This document shows positions 1 to 12,389 of a stretch of DNA of 64,000 bases, piece by piece. The stretch's first letter is position 1. Every line of letters starts with the position of its first letter. The notes below the pieces were generated by a model. It had not been told where the DNA came from. It was given only the letters and a program-made list of their open reading frames with translations, and made no database searches. Origin of the DNA: Corylus avellana (taxonomy: Eukaryota; Streptophyta; Magnoliopsida; Fagales; Betulaceae); contig NC_081544.1 of NCBI RefSeq assembly GCF_901000735.1, forward strand, positions 21,753,900 to 21,817,899, read 5' to 3'. The position numbers were made by a program, and so were the translations under genes.

Positions 1-1
1 T

Positions 2-1189
2 GACAAGGAAATGGGAATTGAAACTGAGGATGGTGATGAAGCTGACAGTATTAGACTCCAAAAGTTGGCTGAACAGGTTGTGTATTTGAAATAGCTTTAA
101 AAATTAATGTTAGTCTTTATTGAATGAAATAACAGCGTACCAATTTTTTCCCCCAGCTTTTGGTGTCATTTACTTTAAGAACAATGGTTATAGGTAATTT
201 TGATATAACAGGCAGACTTCATTGGTGTATACTCTACTCGCACTTTTGATAACGAAATCTTGAAAGTAACCCCCATCTTTTTTGCATTATTTGAGTATTA
301 TTGACAGAAAATATCCTCCAATGGGCATTCCTAATTATCCATTTAGTGCCTGCAGACGACACTCTTTAGCGTTTAATAGGCAAAAAATGGATACAATATC
401 TTTGGGCAGTTGATGTCATATTATAGGTTTTTTTATTGGTAAGTTACACGTGGAACTAGCAGGTTTTGAACCAATATTCCCCATTCTCCACCTTCACATC
501 AGCCAAAGCTCTTGGTGCCATATTATTGTTTATGTTGGCTTTTGCCAAAAATTTTACCCAAATGGTACTTCCGCCTGAGCGGCCATGTCCCATTTGCCCC
601 CTTTTAAGAGATATTTAGGGTGAGGTCATTGTTTCAATCCTGGTTCAATATATGAGTCATGTTAACATATCAAAACATTATTCTTTATTGGTTTGTCATG
701 CTATGTATTGGTTGTATCGCTTAATTTGATGGCTTCTTTTTTTGATTTATTTACCTTGTCATAACTTGACTCTGGTCTTCGTTCAGGCAAAAGCTTTCCG
801 CCCAAATGATGAGGATGATGATGACTCGGATGATGACTACAGTGATGATGAAGAGTTGCAATCACCAATTGATGAGGTGGACCCGTTTGTTTTCTTTGTG
901 GATACAGTCAAAGGTAAAAGCAAACATTCCCTTTAGTCCTGCTTATATTGAATCCTTGCAGTGTTATTGTTATAGTCAGATCTGTAACCCCATCCCTGGT
1001 GTTTTTCTCCGCTTTCTTTCAAATCTAGCCTTGCAAGTGTCGGATCCATTGAGGTTCCAGAACCTTACGCAGACACTTGACTTCCATTATCAAGCCCTTG
1101 CCAATGGTGTTGCCCAGCATGCTGAACAGAGGAGAGCAGATATCGAAAAGGAAAGAATGGAGAAGGCAGCAGTTACTGCTGCTCCTTAA
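2..1189 (+). CDS. SAD2: Importin-beta-like protein, SAD2/IPO8 family (3' end only)
   Basis: These are the last three coding exons of an importin-beta family nuclear transport receptor, at 2-76, 787-913 and 1029-1189 (TAA stop at 1187-1189). All junctions are GT-AG and the phases join (0, then 1). The spliced C-terminus runs from DKEMG through an acidic Asp/Glu tract ([20 protein letters not shown]) and [15 protein letters not shown] to [20 protein letters not shown], then a basic, Glu-rich tail ending AVTAAP. From memory this matches the C-terminus of Arabidopsis SAD2 and of IPO7/IPO8. Family knowledge: these receptors bind RanGTP and carry cargo such as transcription factors into the nucleus; SAD2 affects ABA, trichome and small-RNA phenotypes. 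The N-terminal HEAT repeats lie left of the window. The acidic tract just before the C-terminus is typical of the family. Confidence 0.9.
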
Positions 1190-3782
1190 GCTTTTGGTGT
1201 CATGCTGTGGCCAAAATTTTGGTTTGCTTATTACCATTCAATTCGTTATGGTTTATTGAGAAAGAGAGTCGTTGCCAGTCCCTTCAGAGCATTTGGTCGG
1301 TTCAATGATCATAGAGGTCGGTGAGCCCCGATGAGTTCTCAGGTTAAAGTGTTTGGAGCTTTGCTTGTCCAAGTGCCCACTGATATACAGTGAGATTAAT
1401 GATCGCCGGAGCTAGTCCTTTGTTCAATTCAGGGTCGAGTTATTGTCCTTGTCTGGTGAGTCTGGCAATTCTATGGCAGAAATATGCCTTTCTGAACCGG
1501 TCTGTGTTGTCCTTTCCTCCTTGCTCTCATGTTCACTAGTGACCATTTCTTTGGGTTGAATATTCCCATTCCAGGATTTATTGATTTAGGAACCCTAGGA
1601 TCTGCTCTCTTGGCCTGAGAGCAGTAGGGGGTTTTCATGCATACAAGTCTGTAATATTTCTTTCCATATACGGATGGGTGTTATGTGGGGGTGGTTGATG
1701 GCTGGATTGATAATTTTTGCTGCTCGGTGACCAACGAAAATTTTCTCCGCTTTTTCCCTTTTATTTGGTATATAGTGTAGGGTTCGATATTGGTTTATTT
1801 GGGTTTGGGAGTTTTGGGTTGATTGCAGAGGGCTTCTGAGGGGTAGCTTGCTGCCGATTGTAAAACAGTTACGTCTATTCTTTATATAATGTAGATTCAT
1901 GAGATGAAAGCGGCTTCATTCTTTATCTAAACCAATTTAATGGCTGACCAAAGGTGTACAGAATTGGATGTCACATTTTTCATTCTTGCGATGCTGCATC
2001 CAGCTGCTCGGTCACATAAGATAATGGTTATGTTTTTTTCTTTATCTTCATCTACTCGATGGGTAATTAATTAAATTTTGTAGACTTATATACAACCATT
2101 ATAAATAGTTCTTGGATAAGCACTTTTTATTTTTAACTGCCAATAGTAGGGTTGGTTTTTTACTGCTACGCCATCCGATTGTATTTCAATTGTACCGAAT
2201 TACTAAATAACATTATTTATACTTGATACACAATGTCATTAGGAAACACAGTAGAAGAGAAGTTTGTTTAGTAGATTGTCATATGGTTGGCATACAACTG
2301 AAATGATGTAGCAGTGAAAATAAGCTTTTGAATCTGCACTAGTAAGAAAAAACCAAATCCGCACTTGTAAGAGAAAACCGAGGGTTGATTTTTAGTGTAG
2401 TCTATAACAATCTATTTATGGTAGTGTAGTCTATAACAATCTATGTATGGTAAAAAATATCATGAATGGGTGTTCAATTGCGGATCCATAGAATCCTTTG
2501 CCATAGTGAATTGACCACCATTTTGGTATCAAACCAACAAAGATTTGTGCAATGTGATTTTCGCTGAACCTAATGCATCCTGATGCAGAAGCTAGTAGTA
2601 CCAAAACCCAAGGACTCTTAAGATAACACTTTCTATTAAGAAGCTAACACTCTTAAGAAGCTAGGGTTGTGCTTGATAACACTTTTTAAGAAAAGTTTTT
2701 TTATGTTTTGGAAGAAAAAGTGTTTTAATGTGACAAACATAAGCTGTTTGTTAATGTTTTGACTTTTTAGATTAAAAGGAAAAAGAAAAGGAAGAAAGGG
2801 GTGGCAAACAAACTTTCTTTGGCAAAATGTTTCATTTTCCTTTGTTACTGTTCATCATCATTTCCCAAAAAAATCAACATCAAAACATTCTAACTTTTTT
2901 TCACTTTTTATATCACATCATTCACTTTTCATTATTATTCAAATCAAAAAATCACTACAAAACAAAATTTTCTCTTTTCTATATCACTTTTTCACTTTTT
3001 TATATAAAACATTCTTACTTTTTTTATAACATCAATCTACGGTGTCTAAGGAAAAGGCTTTGCCAACCAATGCATTCTTTTGGTAACAACTCCCAAAACA
3101 AGTCAAATAAACTAGTCTTTCAAACATACCATGTAGTACATGTTATATGGAGAATGTCACTTTGAAATGCAATTAAAAGAATATGTACCTATTTAGAACG
3201 CATCAAAACGATTGACTGGGCTATGTAGATGGTCCAAACCTCAAACCTCACCCTTTTCTTTTCTTTTTTCCTTTAATACTCCACATTGTTCTCAAATGGA
3301 CAAAATTTAGGTACATCATAAGCTTAAAGTGACAATTTGGAAATTAAGTCGGCACAAAATATCCACAAATTAGGTACTTCCATTGACCTGCATTTGAACC
3401 AAATGTACCAGAGTCCTTGGGGCCAGGCTGAAAATGCAGGCCGCCACAAGGAATATAGAGAATTCCCCGTTCAAATGAAGCAGGGACGCATTTATACAAG
3501 ATCATTAATAATGGAAGACTAGATAATGATGCCCCAAACGCTACCTTCAGCTCCTAGGCAATGCTCCTTACATATTGGTCAAGAGTTGTATTGAATAGCT
3601 CGCTCCTACATAAAGCGAGTAAAATAGAGCCACAGTAAGAACAAAATTTGGGAAGGAAACTGAATAAAAATCAAAGTCATCTATAATCTGTCGTGGGGCA
3701 TGCCTCCCTTAAAAAGTAATTAAAATGGAGCACTCCGAATGAATAATTTTTCGTATAATTATGAATAAATAAGGCTTGTGTC
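1190..3782. other. 3' UTR of the importin gene, then intergenic DNA
   Basis: The 3' UTR probably covers the first several hundred bases, but I cannot fix a polyadenylation site. The rest is AT-rich with no convincing exon. A roughly 30-bp unit containing GTGTAGTCTATAACAATCTAT is repeated twice in tandem at about 2393-2448. A poly-purine then poly-pyrimidine stretch covers about 2770-3040. Short open frames here have no recognisable domain. Confidence 0.6.
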
Positions 3783-4837
3783 CAGGGCTGTAAATGAACC
3801 GAACTATCATTAGCTTAGTTCATATAAGCTCGACTCGAGCTTGGTTCATTTAAAATGAGTCGAACTAGAATAAAAATTTTGGCTTCAAATATTAAACGAG
3901 CCAAACTTGTACCAACTCGGCTCGGCTTAGCTAAACTTAGGCTCGTGAACCAAGTTCGTATAGACACAACTCAGCTCGTTTGAGCTCATTTAAAACTAGT
4001 TCATAATTATGCATCTGTATAAATATTCATAAAAGAAAATATTATACATAAATATATAGCATACATAACACATGTAATATTTCATACATGTGTGTGTATA
4101 TATATTATAGTTTGATCTACTAATAATGGCATAAGAACAGCAACTACACTAACATTCGATTCAACTTAAACAAGATGCATTTTGAGACATTGTGATCCAT
4201 TTTTTCTATTGGCCATGTTTTGTCTTTTAGCCTTAGATAAATAACTTAACTGGATAAAACGAATCTTCAATAGGAAAATGATAAGCTCCAACTGCATCAA
4301 GAGATTCATTCAAGGAACATCGAGACTAGTTGAAATACATATATAGGACTAAAATGATATTAAATAACTAATTACAAGTCATCATATATGATCCCTCCAT
4401 CTCTACCCACAATTCACCGCCTCATGGCCATACCAATGCCCCTCCCTCCCAGCCTTACTCTGATCCAATGGCTCAGCTTAGTAGTAGTTGGTAGAAGTTG
4501 CCATTCTTTTTCCCCCTAGTGGTTTTTATCATAAACCCTAGTCGACAAAGACCAATGTCCCTCCCTCTTTCAAATCCATGGCTCTGATTGTGGACCTCAA
4601 CAATTCCCATACTTATGGCCATCTTCATCATTGCATCTCTGACTCCACTGCCTAGAACTTGACTTCGAGCTTGACTCATTTGCTTCATTCAAGTTGAGCT
4701 CGACCGTGTTCAAACACAACCAATTTTATTTGAGATGAGTTCGAACTCTCTATTGGAGCTCGACTCTAGTTCAAGCCAGCCTATATTTTTATTGAGTCAA
4801 GTTCAAACAGCCACCACTTGGCTCGATTGCAACCCTA
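3783..4837. mobile_element. Non-autonomous DNA element, hAT-like
   Basis: The ends are imperfect inverted repeats. The left end starts CAGGGCTGTAAATGAACCGA and the right end, read on the other strand, starts TAGGGTTGCAATCGAGCC. Both subterminal regions are rich in short GAGCTCGA-like words in both orientations (about 3820-3990 and 4660-4830), as in many plant hAT-type non-autonomous elements. No transposase frame is present. I could not find an exact 8-bp target duplication, so ends and class are tentative. Confidence 0.45.
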
Positions 4838-5566
4838 CCAGCACCTAACAAGAATAGAAAAAGAGTGCCCTTGTTAGAGCTACAAATGAGGCAGGTGCAC
4901 AGCACAGGCTAGGCTTGGCCAGCAGATGGCCCTCATTTAGAGCCCAAACCTCAAACAAGCTTGAGCCTCAGTAATATGGGCTTAGCTTGTTAAGCCTCTA
5001 TAGATATGAAGCTGACAAAACTAGAACCACCCCCAGCCATATATTGCTTTAAGTTCTAATTCTAAACAATTTTCTTTTTTCTTTCCAAAGAGAGAAGGGG
5101 TAATGGGGAAGAGACTGGAAGAAAGAAGACCAATCTTCATTAAACCTTGGTTCAACATAATACGTCAGATCATAGGATGTTGATAAGCCCTAGTATTTGC
5201 TTTTCAAGTGATATCAATGTCCTACTTGTTCTTTAATCATAGTCATTATTTCACATTTACAATGTGTAGTTCTTAATTAGGAGTCACAAAAACAACTAGT
5301 AAAGTGGATCAACTATAAATCGTAAATAATAACTGTATACACATATAATATCAAAATCACACGAGCCTTAATGGCCATGTTATTGAATGATTCCACATTA
5401 AAAATTGTCCTATGTGGAATAAAAATTGTCCTATGCCAACATTTAATAATGATAAGTTACAATGCAATGCAAGTCTAAAAATTCATACCAGTAGGTGTAT
5501 TGATTAGTGTTAAAATATACATACTTTAGCCCCTTAATTTACATATGTTAAGCTCTTAGTTTTGTT
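4838..5566. other. Intergenic AT-rich DNA
   Basis: I see no gene here. A stretch near 4880-5000 has GCTTG/CAAGC-rich words like those in the element to its left and may be a related remnant. Confidence 0.5.
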
Positions 5567-5726
5567 ATTATTTGATTTTTTAGATGAAATATTCCTATTG
5601 ATTTGTATGTGTTGCTCTCACTAGACGACAAAAGAAAAAAGCTCTCTTCTCTCTCTTATTTCCCTCATCGGAGGAGGTGTTGAGGAGTGGTTTCTAGTCT
5701 AAGGTGGGTGGCCGGAGGTGGTTAGA

Positions 5727-7892
5727 ATGGGCTTATCAAGGAGGTGGTCGATTGAAGCTAAGGATTTTGGGATGATGGTGAAGGATGGGGAAGCTGGTTT
5801 AGAGATTAAGGAGAAAAGCAAAAGGTTGGTGAGGTCAGTGAAGTTGGGTAGTAATGAAGCTGTTTGGCTATTAAATATCTTTGAAGAGTTGACTGTAGTG
5901 AAGGATTCCAGGGTATTTCATGATCATTCTAAGCCGGGCTATCCTAGATTATTCGCCCAGAAGTGCTTCAACAGATATGGAAGTTTTTTGGTGATTGAAG
6001 AATGCGATGGAAGGGAGAGGCGCAGGTCAGTTATGGTGCCGGAAGGAAAGAATCAGAAAGGATGGAATAAGCTGGAGTCTGAGCTCCAGATTGCTATTAG
6101 ATTCATCCAACCATTCCTGATGGTTCCAAAAAAGGATGATATGAAGAAAAGGAGGAGCTTTTTTGAGGTGTTACAGGCCACGATACGTCCATCGGAGGAA
6201 CTCTTTTTACCTTCGACAGAAACCATCGCAAGAATCCCAAAATGGCTGTCAGGGGAAACTGGAAAAAATGTTGCACCACAGAAGAAGATGAACGTGAACG
6301 TCACTGGTCCAGGGTCAGAATCGATAGCTATACTCAAACGCCCAGATGGTATACGTTCGGCGAATGATAAGGGCAAGGCTCCGATTGAAGGGGGATGCAT
6401 GGAAGCTTCAGGGAGACAGCGGTACATGATGGAATTTCCGGCCATTCCTTTGCCGGTGCAACTTGTGTCTCCGGTGAAGATTTCTCCGGTGGTTTCTGGA
6501 TTGTTGGGTAGTGGCAATTTGTCTCATGCAGCGATGGAGGTGCAAGGACGCAACGTACCAGGAGGAACGAACAATTCTGACAATGGACACGTGGAGTTTG
6601 GAGGATTCGAATGCGTTAAATTAAGGAATACTCTGGAAAAGATTCAGCAAGAGGTAAAAGAGTGTCTGGAGCGCTTGGCGAAGGGGAATTGCAGGCATTG
6701 CGCTTGTGGGCTTTCAGGCCTTGGGCCTAAGCCAACTAACCAAAGTGCAAAGGAAGGTGTTAATACACAGCCCATGCAGTTGTTGAGCGAAACCCAGAGG
6801 GTGGGAGAAAGGAATAAGAGAAGAGGGAGACAGAAAAAGAAAAAAAGGCCGGTGCGGGTGAGGAAAGTTCAAGTGGGCTGGACATACAAGAACGGCGATC
6901 CAGGAGCTTCATCGTCCACTGCTGGTCATCAAGCAACACTGGGTCAAGCGCCGGGAGGTCCATCGGCGAGGTCTGCGCGGGGCGTACTAGGAAAAACACC
7001 ATCTAATGGTGAGTTGGGGCTGTCCGGCATGAGGGCTGGAATTTTACACTTGGGTTGGCGACAGACAGTGCCGATGGGGAGAGAGAAAGCGCCGGAGGTG
7101 GAACTAGGTGACGGCAGAGGCTCCGATGTCCAAGAAGAAGGATGGAATGCAGTTCCGATAGGTCAGGAGTCTCGGGCTTTGGTGGCAGGGGGTGGGTCTG
7201 GGTCTCTGGTAGTCCAGGCTGGTTGGGCGACGACAGCAGGGACTGATTCAGACCTCCCGGCAGTCTTTGCTTCCCGGGAAATGTCGCCTAGATCGGGAAC
7301 TCCATCCGCTTCTAAGACTGTGGGAGCCTGCGAACAAATAACAGAAAAAGGGGAATTAATTTCTCCCGGGGCAGGATTGGAGGTTGGGTTAGTAGGAGGA
7401 ATGGAAGGTTTGGAGGAGGACTGTGTGGGAATTCCTTCGGATTCCAGGAATGATATGGACATGGGACCTACTCAAACCAATTTGGAACTATACAATTCTC
7501 CACGTTCTGTGGAGAAATCTGCTCCACTTAAGGAGACTCCAGTGGTAGGATTGGAATTAGAGGTTTATGAAGGGGAGGATCTTATTCCATTAATGAGTTG
7601 CTCAGCTCCGGGAAACATGGGGAAAAAGGGATCTAAGTCAACAAACAGGGTTTTGAAGCTTGTCAAGGAATTTAGCCAATTCGTGGGAATTACGTGTGAT
7701 GGATATGAAGGAAAATTATTGGAGCTGTTTGCGGATATCATTGCAGAAAATGAAGGGAAGGGGGCAAGTGTGGCATCAAATGCGGGAAAGAAAGGATTGA
7801 GGGAACTCAATAATCTGGTAAGTTCTATTAATTATGAAGGGAACTCTAGTCGGGTTAGGGCTAAAGGAAGGGCACAAAGAGATAATCCATGA
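5727..7892 (+). CDS. LINE ORF1 protein (copy A)
   Basis: This 721-residue frame is the ORF1 of the L1-type element. I chose the ATG at 5727; the frame is also open for three codons upstream. The N-terminal half (about residues 1-150) is the conserved plant LINE ORF1 part with motifs such as WLLNIFEEL and FAQKCFNRYG. The middle is low-complexity and contains CRHCACGLSGLG, a Cys/His cluster, followed by a basic run (KRRGRQKKKKRPVRVRK) suited to nucleic-acid binding. ORF1 proteins bind element RNA in the ribonucleoprotein particle. The stop overlaps the ORF2 start in the sequence ATGA (7889-7892). Confidence 0.8.
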   Translation: MGLSRRWSIEAKDFGMMVKDGEAGLEIKEKSKRLVRSVKLGSNEAVWLLNIFEELTVVKDSRVFHDHSKPGYPRLFAQKCFNRYGSFLVIEECDGRERRRSVMVPEGKNQKGWNKLESELQIAIRFIQPFLMVPKKDDMKKRRSFFEVLQATIRPSEELFLPSTETIARIPKWLSGETGKNVAPQKKMNVNVTGPGSESIAILKRPDGIRSANDKGKAPIEGGCMEASGRQRYMMEFPAIPLPVQLVSPVKISPVVSGLLGSGNLSHAAMEVQGRNVPGGTNNSDNGHVEFGGFECVKLRNTLEKIQQEVKECLERLAKGNCRHCACGLSGLGPKPTNQSAKEGVNTQPMQLLSETQRVGERNKRRGRQKKKKRPVRVRKVQVGWTYKNGDPGASSSTAGHQATLGQAPGGPSARSARGVLGKTPSNGELGLSGMRAGILHLGWRQTVPMGREKAPEVELGDGRGSDVQEEGWNAVPIGQESRALVAGGGSGSLVVQAGWATTAGTDSDLPAVFASREMSPRSGTPSASKTVGACEQITEKGELISPGAGLEVGLVGGMEGLEEDCVGIPSDSRNDMDMGPTQTNLELYNSPRSVEKSAPLKETPVVGLELEVYEGEDLIPLMSCSAPGNMGKKGSKSTNRVLKLVKEFSQFVGITCDGYEGKLLELFADIIAENEGKGASVASNAGKKGLRELNNLVSSINYEGNSSRVRAKGRAQRDNP

Positions 7893-10800
7893 AGCCAAGG
7901 ATTATTTATTGGAATGTGAGGGGGTTAAATGAGGGCAATAAATGCTTGAAGGTAAGAAATTTACTTAGACAATGGAAGGGGGATATTGTATGCCTTCAAG
8001 AGACGAAAATGAAGTATATTTCCAATAAATTTGTGAGAAAATTATGGGGATGTGCTTATGCTGATTGGGTTTTTGTTGCATCAAGAGGAGCTTCGGGTGG
8101 AATCTTATTGATGTGGGATAGAAGGGTGGTCACAAAGATTGAGGATTATGTGGGAGAGTATGTTGCAGCCTGTTCTTTTAAGAACGTAGAAGATGACTTT
8201 GTTTGGGCTTTTGCGGGAGTCTATGGTCCGAACTTTGATCACATCAGGCACCGGCTATGGGAGGAGTTGGCTGGTCTTACCAGCTGGTGTAATGTGCCTT
8301 GGTGTATCGGCGGTGATTTTAACGTGACTCATTTTCCTAGTGAAATGGCGGAGGGAGCACGTCTCACTCGTGCAATGTCAGATTTTTCGGACTTCATAGC
8401 TGAGCAGGGGCTTATGGATCTCCCATTAGCCGGAGGGATATTCACATGGTCGAATTCTTATTCCCGGTCTAGGATCGATCGCTTCTTAGTCTCTCCAAAA
8501 TGGGAAATTAAGTATCCTGGCTTGATCCAGAAAAGGATGCTTAGATTGTGCTCGGATCATTTTCCCATCTTGCTCGATTGTGACGGCATGGTTAGGGGTA
8601 AGAGGCCTTTTAAATTCGAGAACATGTGGTTGAAATCTGAGGGGTTCGTGGACAAGGTACGGGCTTGGTGGTCCTCTTATAATTTTTTTGGCTCTTCAAG
8701 TTTCATCTTGGCTAAAAAGCTTAAGGCATTAAAGGCAGACATTAAAAGCTAGAACGAGATGGAATTTGGCAATGTGAGTGCTAGATGCTTAGAAAAAGCG
8801 GAAGAATTGAAGGCCATGGAGAGTTTGGAGGAAGAGAGGGAGCTCGATGAAGAAGAGAAGGAAAGAAAAACGGTGATTTCCAGGGAGTTGGAGATTGATC
8901 TTCTACAAGAGGAGATCAGTTGGAGACAAAAGTCCAGGATTAGGTGGCTCAAGGAGGGGGATAAATGTACTAAATTTTTTCATCGAATTGCCAATTCGAA
9001 TCGGAGGTGCAATTCTATTGACTCCATAACCATTAATGGAGCTATTAACTCCAACCAAGACATCATCAAGGACCAGGCGGTGCAATTCTACGAATCTCTG
9101 CTCTCTGAACGTTGCAATTGGAGGCCTAGGGTGGACAATCTTGCGTTTGATTTATTGGAGGCGGATGAGGCCAATCAAATAGAATCTCCTTTCGAGGAAA
9201 GGGAGGTTTTGGAGGCGGTTAAAGGTATGGATAGAGATAAGGCCCCAGGTCCAGATGGTTTCTCCATGGCATTTTTCCAAGATTGTTGGGAGGTGATAAA
9301 GAAAGATATCATGGCGGTATTTTCAGACTTTTATGCTCATGGTAAGTTTGAAAAAAGTCTTAATGCTACTTTCATTTCCCTTATTCCAAAGGTGCCTGGG
9401 GCTACTGAATTTAAGGAATTTCGTCCTATTAGCCTTATAAGCGGAACTTACAAGATTATAGCAAAAGTTCTTGCTAATAGGATGAAGATGGTTGTGGCAA
9501 GGGTGATATCAAAGCCTCAAAATGCTTTCGTGAAGGGTAGGCAAATTACGGATTCGGTTCTTATTGCAAGTGAATGTCTTGATAGCCGGATCAACTCGGG
9601 GGAAACGGGGCTGCTTTGTAAGCTGGATATGGAGAAGGCCTATGATCACATAAACTGGGAGTTTTTATTATATCTTCTTAGGAGATGTGGCTTCGGCGAA
9701 AAATGGTGTTCTTGGATTGAGCGTTGTATTTCAACTGCTCGTTTTTCGGTGTTGATCAATGGCACTCCGTCCGGTTTTTTCAGAAGCTCACGAGGGGTGA
9801 GGCAGGGGGATCCCTTATCTCTATTCTTGTTTGTCATAATTATGGAGGCGTTTAGTAGGATGATTGGTACGGCCATCGATAATGGTTTTATCTCGGGTTT
9901 CTCAGTGGGAGATAACTTGTCTGAGAGGATCACCATCTCTCATCTTTTATTTGCAGATGATACGCTGGTCTTCTGTGGGGCGAATATTAATCAAATCCGC
10001 TCCATTAAAGCATTACTTATTTGCTTTGAAGCCGTTTCTGGTCTAAAGGTAAATATGGCTAAATCAGCTTTGATACCGGTAGGGGATGTGGAAAATGTGG
10101 GAGAATTGGCTGGGATTTTGGGCTGTGGTTTAGCTTCTCTACCTTTGAAGTACTTGGGTCTCCCTTTGGGCGCTTGCTTCAAGGCCAAAAACATTTGGGA
10201 TGATACCTTGGAAAAGGTTGAGCGTAGGTTGGCGAGCTGGAAAAAGTTGTATCTATCTAAGGGAGGAAGGGTCACTTTGATCAAGAGCACTCTTTCTAAT
10301 CTTCCCACTTATTTATTATCCCTCTTTCCCTTACCTGCTTCTGTGGCCAAGCGAATAGAGAAGCTCCAACGTGATTTTCTTTGGGGAGGCTTAAACGAAG
10401 AATTCAAGTATCACTTGGTTAGTTGGGACAAGGTATGCTCTCCTATCAACAAAGGTGGCTTAGGGATCAGGAAGTTGAGAGTCTTCAATCAAGCCTTATT
10501 AGGGAAGTGGCTATGGCGTTATACGCACGAGAGAGAGGCTTGGTGGAGAATTGTGGTAGATGCCAAGTTTGGTTCAACATGGGGTGGATGGCACTCTATT
10601 GACAACCCCGGTCCTCATGGGGTGGGTCTTTGGAGGCATATTAGAAGAGGGTGGCGAGTGTTTTCTAAATATATCAAATTCGACCCAGGAGACGGATCAC
10701 AAATCAGATTTTGGGATGATGTTTGGTGCGAGGAAATGACTCTTAAGGAAGCGTATCCTGGCTTATATAACATAGCTAATGCAAAAGATGCATCCATTGC

Positions 10801-11530
10801 CGATAATTTGGAGTTTATGGGTGGAAATCGTCAATGGAATGTTAGCTTCCTTCGATCGATCCATGATTGGGAATTGGAAGTGCTAGCCTCGTTCTATACT
10901 ACGTTATATTCTCACAAGTGGAGTAGGGGAGGGGTGGACAAAATTTGGTGGATCCCTTCGAGAAAAGGGAAGTTCGATGTTAGATCATTCTATAACATCC
11001 TGGTAAGCAAAGAAGCAAGTCCTTTTCCTTGGAAGAGCATATGGCGCACCAAGGCTCCTTCGAGAGTGGCTTTCTTTACTTGGACGGCGGTGTTAGGGAA
11101 GATTCTCACAATTGATAATCTCAGGAAAAGGAATATCATTGTGATCAATAGATGTTGCTTATGCAAAATTGATGGGGAGACTATTGATCATCTTTTCATT
11201 CATTGTGAGACTGCTCGTTCCTTATGGCAGGCCATATTCAGTCGTTTTGGGTTGTCTTGGGTAATGCCTAGCAAGGTGGCGGGCCTGCTTGCTTGTTGGT
11301 GGATGGGAGGCCGCTCTAGGAGTGCTGTTGTTTGGAAAATGGTCCCTCTATGCATTATGTGGTGCCTTTGGTTAGAAAGGAACGAGAGATGCTTTGAGGA
11401 CTCTGAGAGATCATTGGAGGAGCTCACGGCCTTCTTTTTCCATACACTTTACACCTGGACAGCGGCTTGGCTTGCTCCTATAGTTATTAGCTATCTTGAT
11501 TTTCTTGTTCTTTTTTCTTCTTCTAGCTAG
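7889..11530 (+). pseudogene. LINE ORF2 (endonuclease-reverse transcriptase), copy A, one stop codon
   Basis: ORF2 encodes an APE-type endonuclease (WNVRGLN, LQETK, GDFNVT, SDHFPILL; about residues 1-235), a reverse transcriptase (KAPGPDGF, RPISLI, VRQGDPLS, LLFADDTLVF) and a C-terminal zf-RVT zinc motif (CCLCKIDGETIDHLFIHC). A TAG at 8750-8752 splits it after residue 287, in the linker between endonuclease and RT. Copy B has TGG (Trp) at this codon, so a single G-to-A change explains the break. The frame is otherwise open. Even if both halves were made, endonuclease and RT would be separate polypeptides, so retrotransposition in cis is unlikely. Confidence 0.88.
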
Positions 11531-11612
11531 TCGTTTCCCTTGTATACCCCCTACGTACTAGGGTTGCGCCCCTCTGCGCTTTTGATATATAAACATTACT
11601 TATCAAAAAAAA

Positions 11613-12389
11613 TTTAGTCCTTTTACTTTTTGAGGGGACAAAAATATTCTTCAAATATAACAAATAGGATATTCTCCCGCTCAAATGAACTGGAGAGGAT
11701 CTTAATTCTATTAAATGCTACAGAATTTTAAAAATTCTTTATTAAATGTTGTTGCATTTAAATACTTATTTAAAAGTCCTGATATTCAATGTTTTACCTT
11801 CTTTTTTTTATTTTTTATTTTTTATATTTTTTTTTTACATGTCCGCACAAAAGGGGAGGGGGATTCAAATTGGTGACATCTGCTTCATTAAGCGTGATCC
11901 GAGCTGATTGAGCTACCTTCTGAGCATTTCAATATTTTATCTCTAGTAAATGATAATGTTTTGTTATAGAGAGCATCTTCTTGGTCTTTGCACAAAAGGT
12001 TACTTTTGTGCCATTAATTAGAAGGTGACACATAGCCAATCAACCTAGACTTATTGTAAAGACAAAGATATAGCCACATTCATCCTACTAAATATAAAAG
12101 AAAAAAATTTTAAAAACTAATTATTATTATTATTATTTTTTTAAAATTAAATATGCCTGCCACCCCATATCCGGGCCATGTGGTGGTCGGTGCACCACCC
12201 CAGGCAATGGGGTGGCCAGCGAGCAACCCCTGGTTTCTTCGTCATTTTTTTTTTTTTTTTTTTTTTCCCACCTTTCGGCTAAACTGGGCATGTGGAACAA
12301 GCAGCCCATACCACTTTTTCTTCATCTTTTCTTGAATTCTTTTCTTTTTCCAATTCTCTCTACATATTGTGTTGCAACTAGAAGTGGTA
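11613..12389. other. Spacer between the two LINEs, ending at a gap
   Basis: This is AT-rich DNA holding a minus-strand SINE (11797-11927). A GC-richer stretch at 12155-12235 carries CACCACCCC and GGGGTGG words able to form hairpins, as in common plant foldback elements. It is followed by a T run at 12245-12267. The open frames over this stretch have no known domain. The contig ends at 12389. Confidence 0.5.
11797..11927 (-). mobile_element. tRNA-derived SINE (minus strand)
   Basis: Read on the minus strand, it has an A-box-like TAGCTCAATCAG, then ACGCTTAATGAAG, a B-box-like ATTTGAATCCCC, and an A-rich 3' tail (the T run at about 11801-11835 on the plus strand). It matches the SINE at 28533-28654 along its length. 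The flanks TTCAATGTTTTA (11785-11796) and TTCAATATTTTA (11928-11939) form a 12-bp target duplication with one mismatch. Confidence 0.75.

Larger units (their letters stand above)
5583..11612 (+). mobile_element. Near full-length plant L1 LINE (copy A)
   Basis: This non-LTR retrotransposon has a short 5' UTR, ORF1 (5727-7892), ORF2 (7889-11530) and a 3' UTR ending TTACTTATC plus an A tail at 11605-11612. The conserved 3' tail (GGGTTGCGCCCCTCTGCGC, then TTTGATATATAAACATTACTTATC) recurs in most LINE fragments of this window, so it is diagnostic of the family. The 5' boundary is set just after the 16-bp word ATTATTTGATTTTTTA at 5567-5582. That word recurs not after this copy but after copy B (17502-17517). 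ORF2 has one in-frame TAG, so this copy is probably no longer autonomous. Confidence 0.85.

Noticed and set aside
806..1189. 127-codon frame starting in a Met-rich stretch at the left end
   Set aside because: Its first part is the wrong frame of the acidic exon and it runs through the intron at 914-1028. Only its end (from 1029) is the real importin exon frame.
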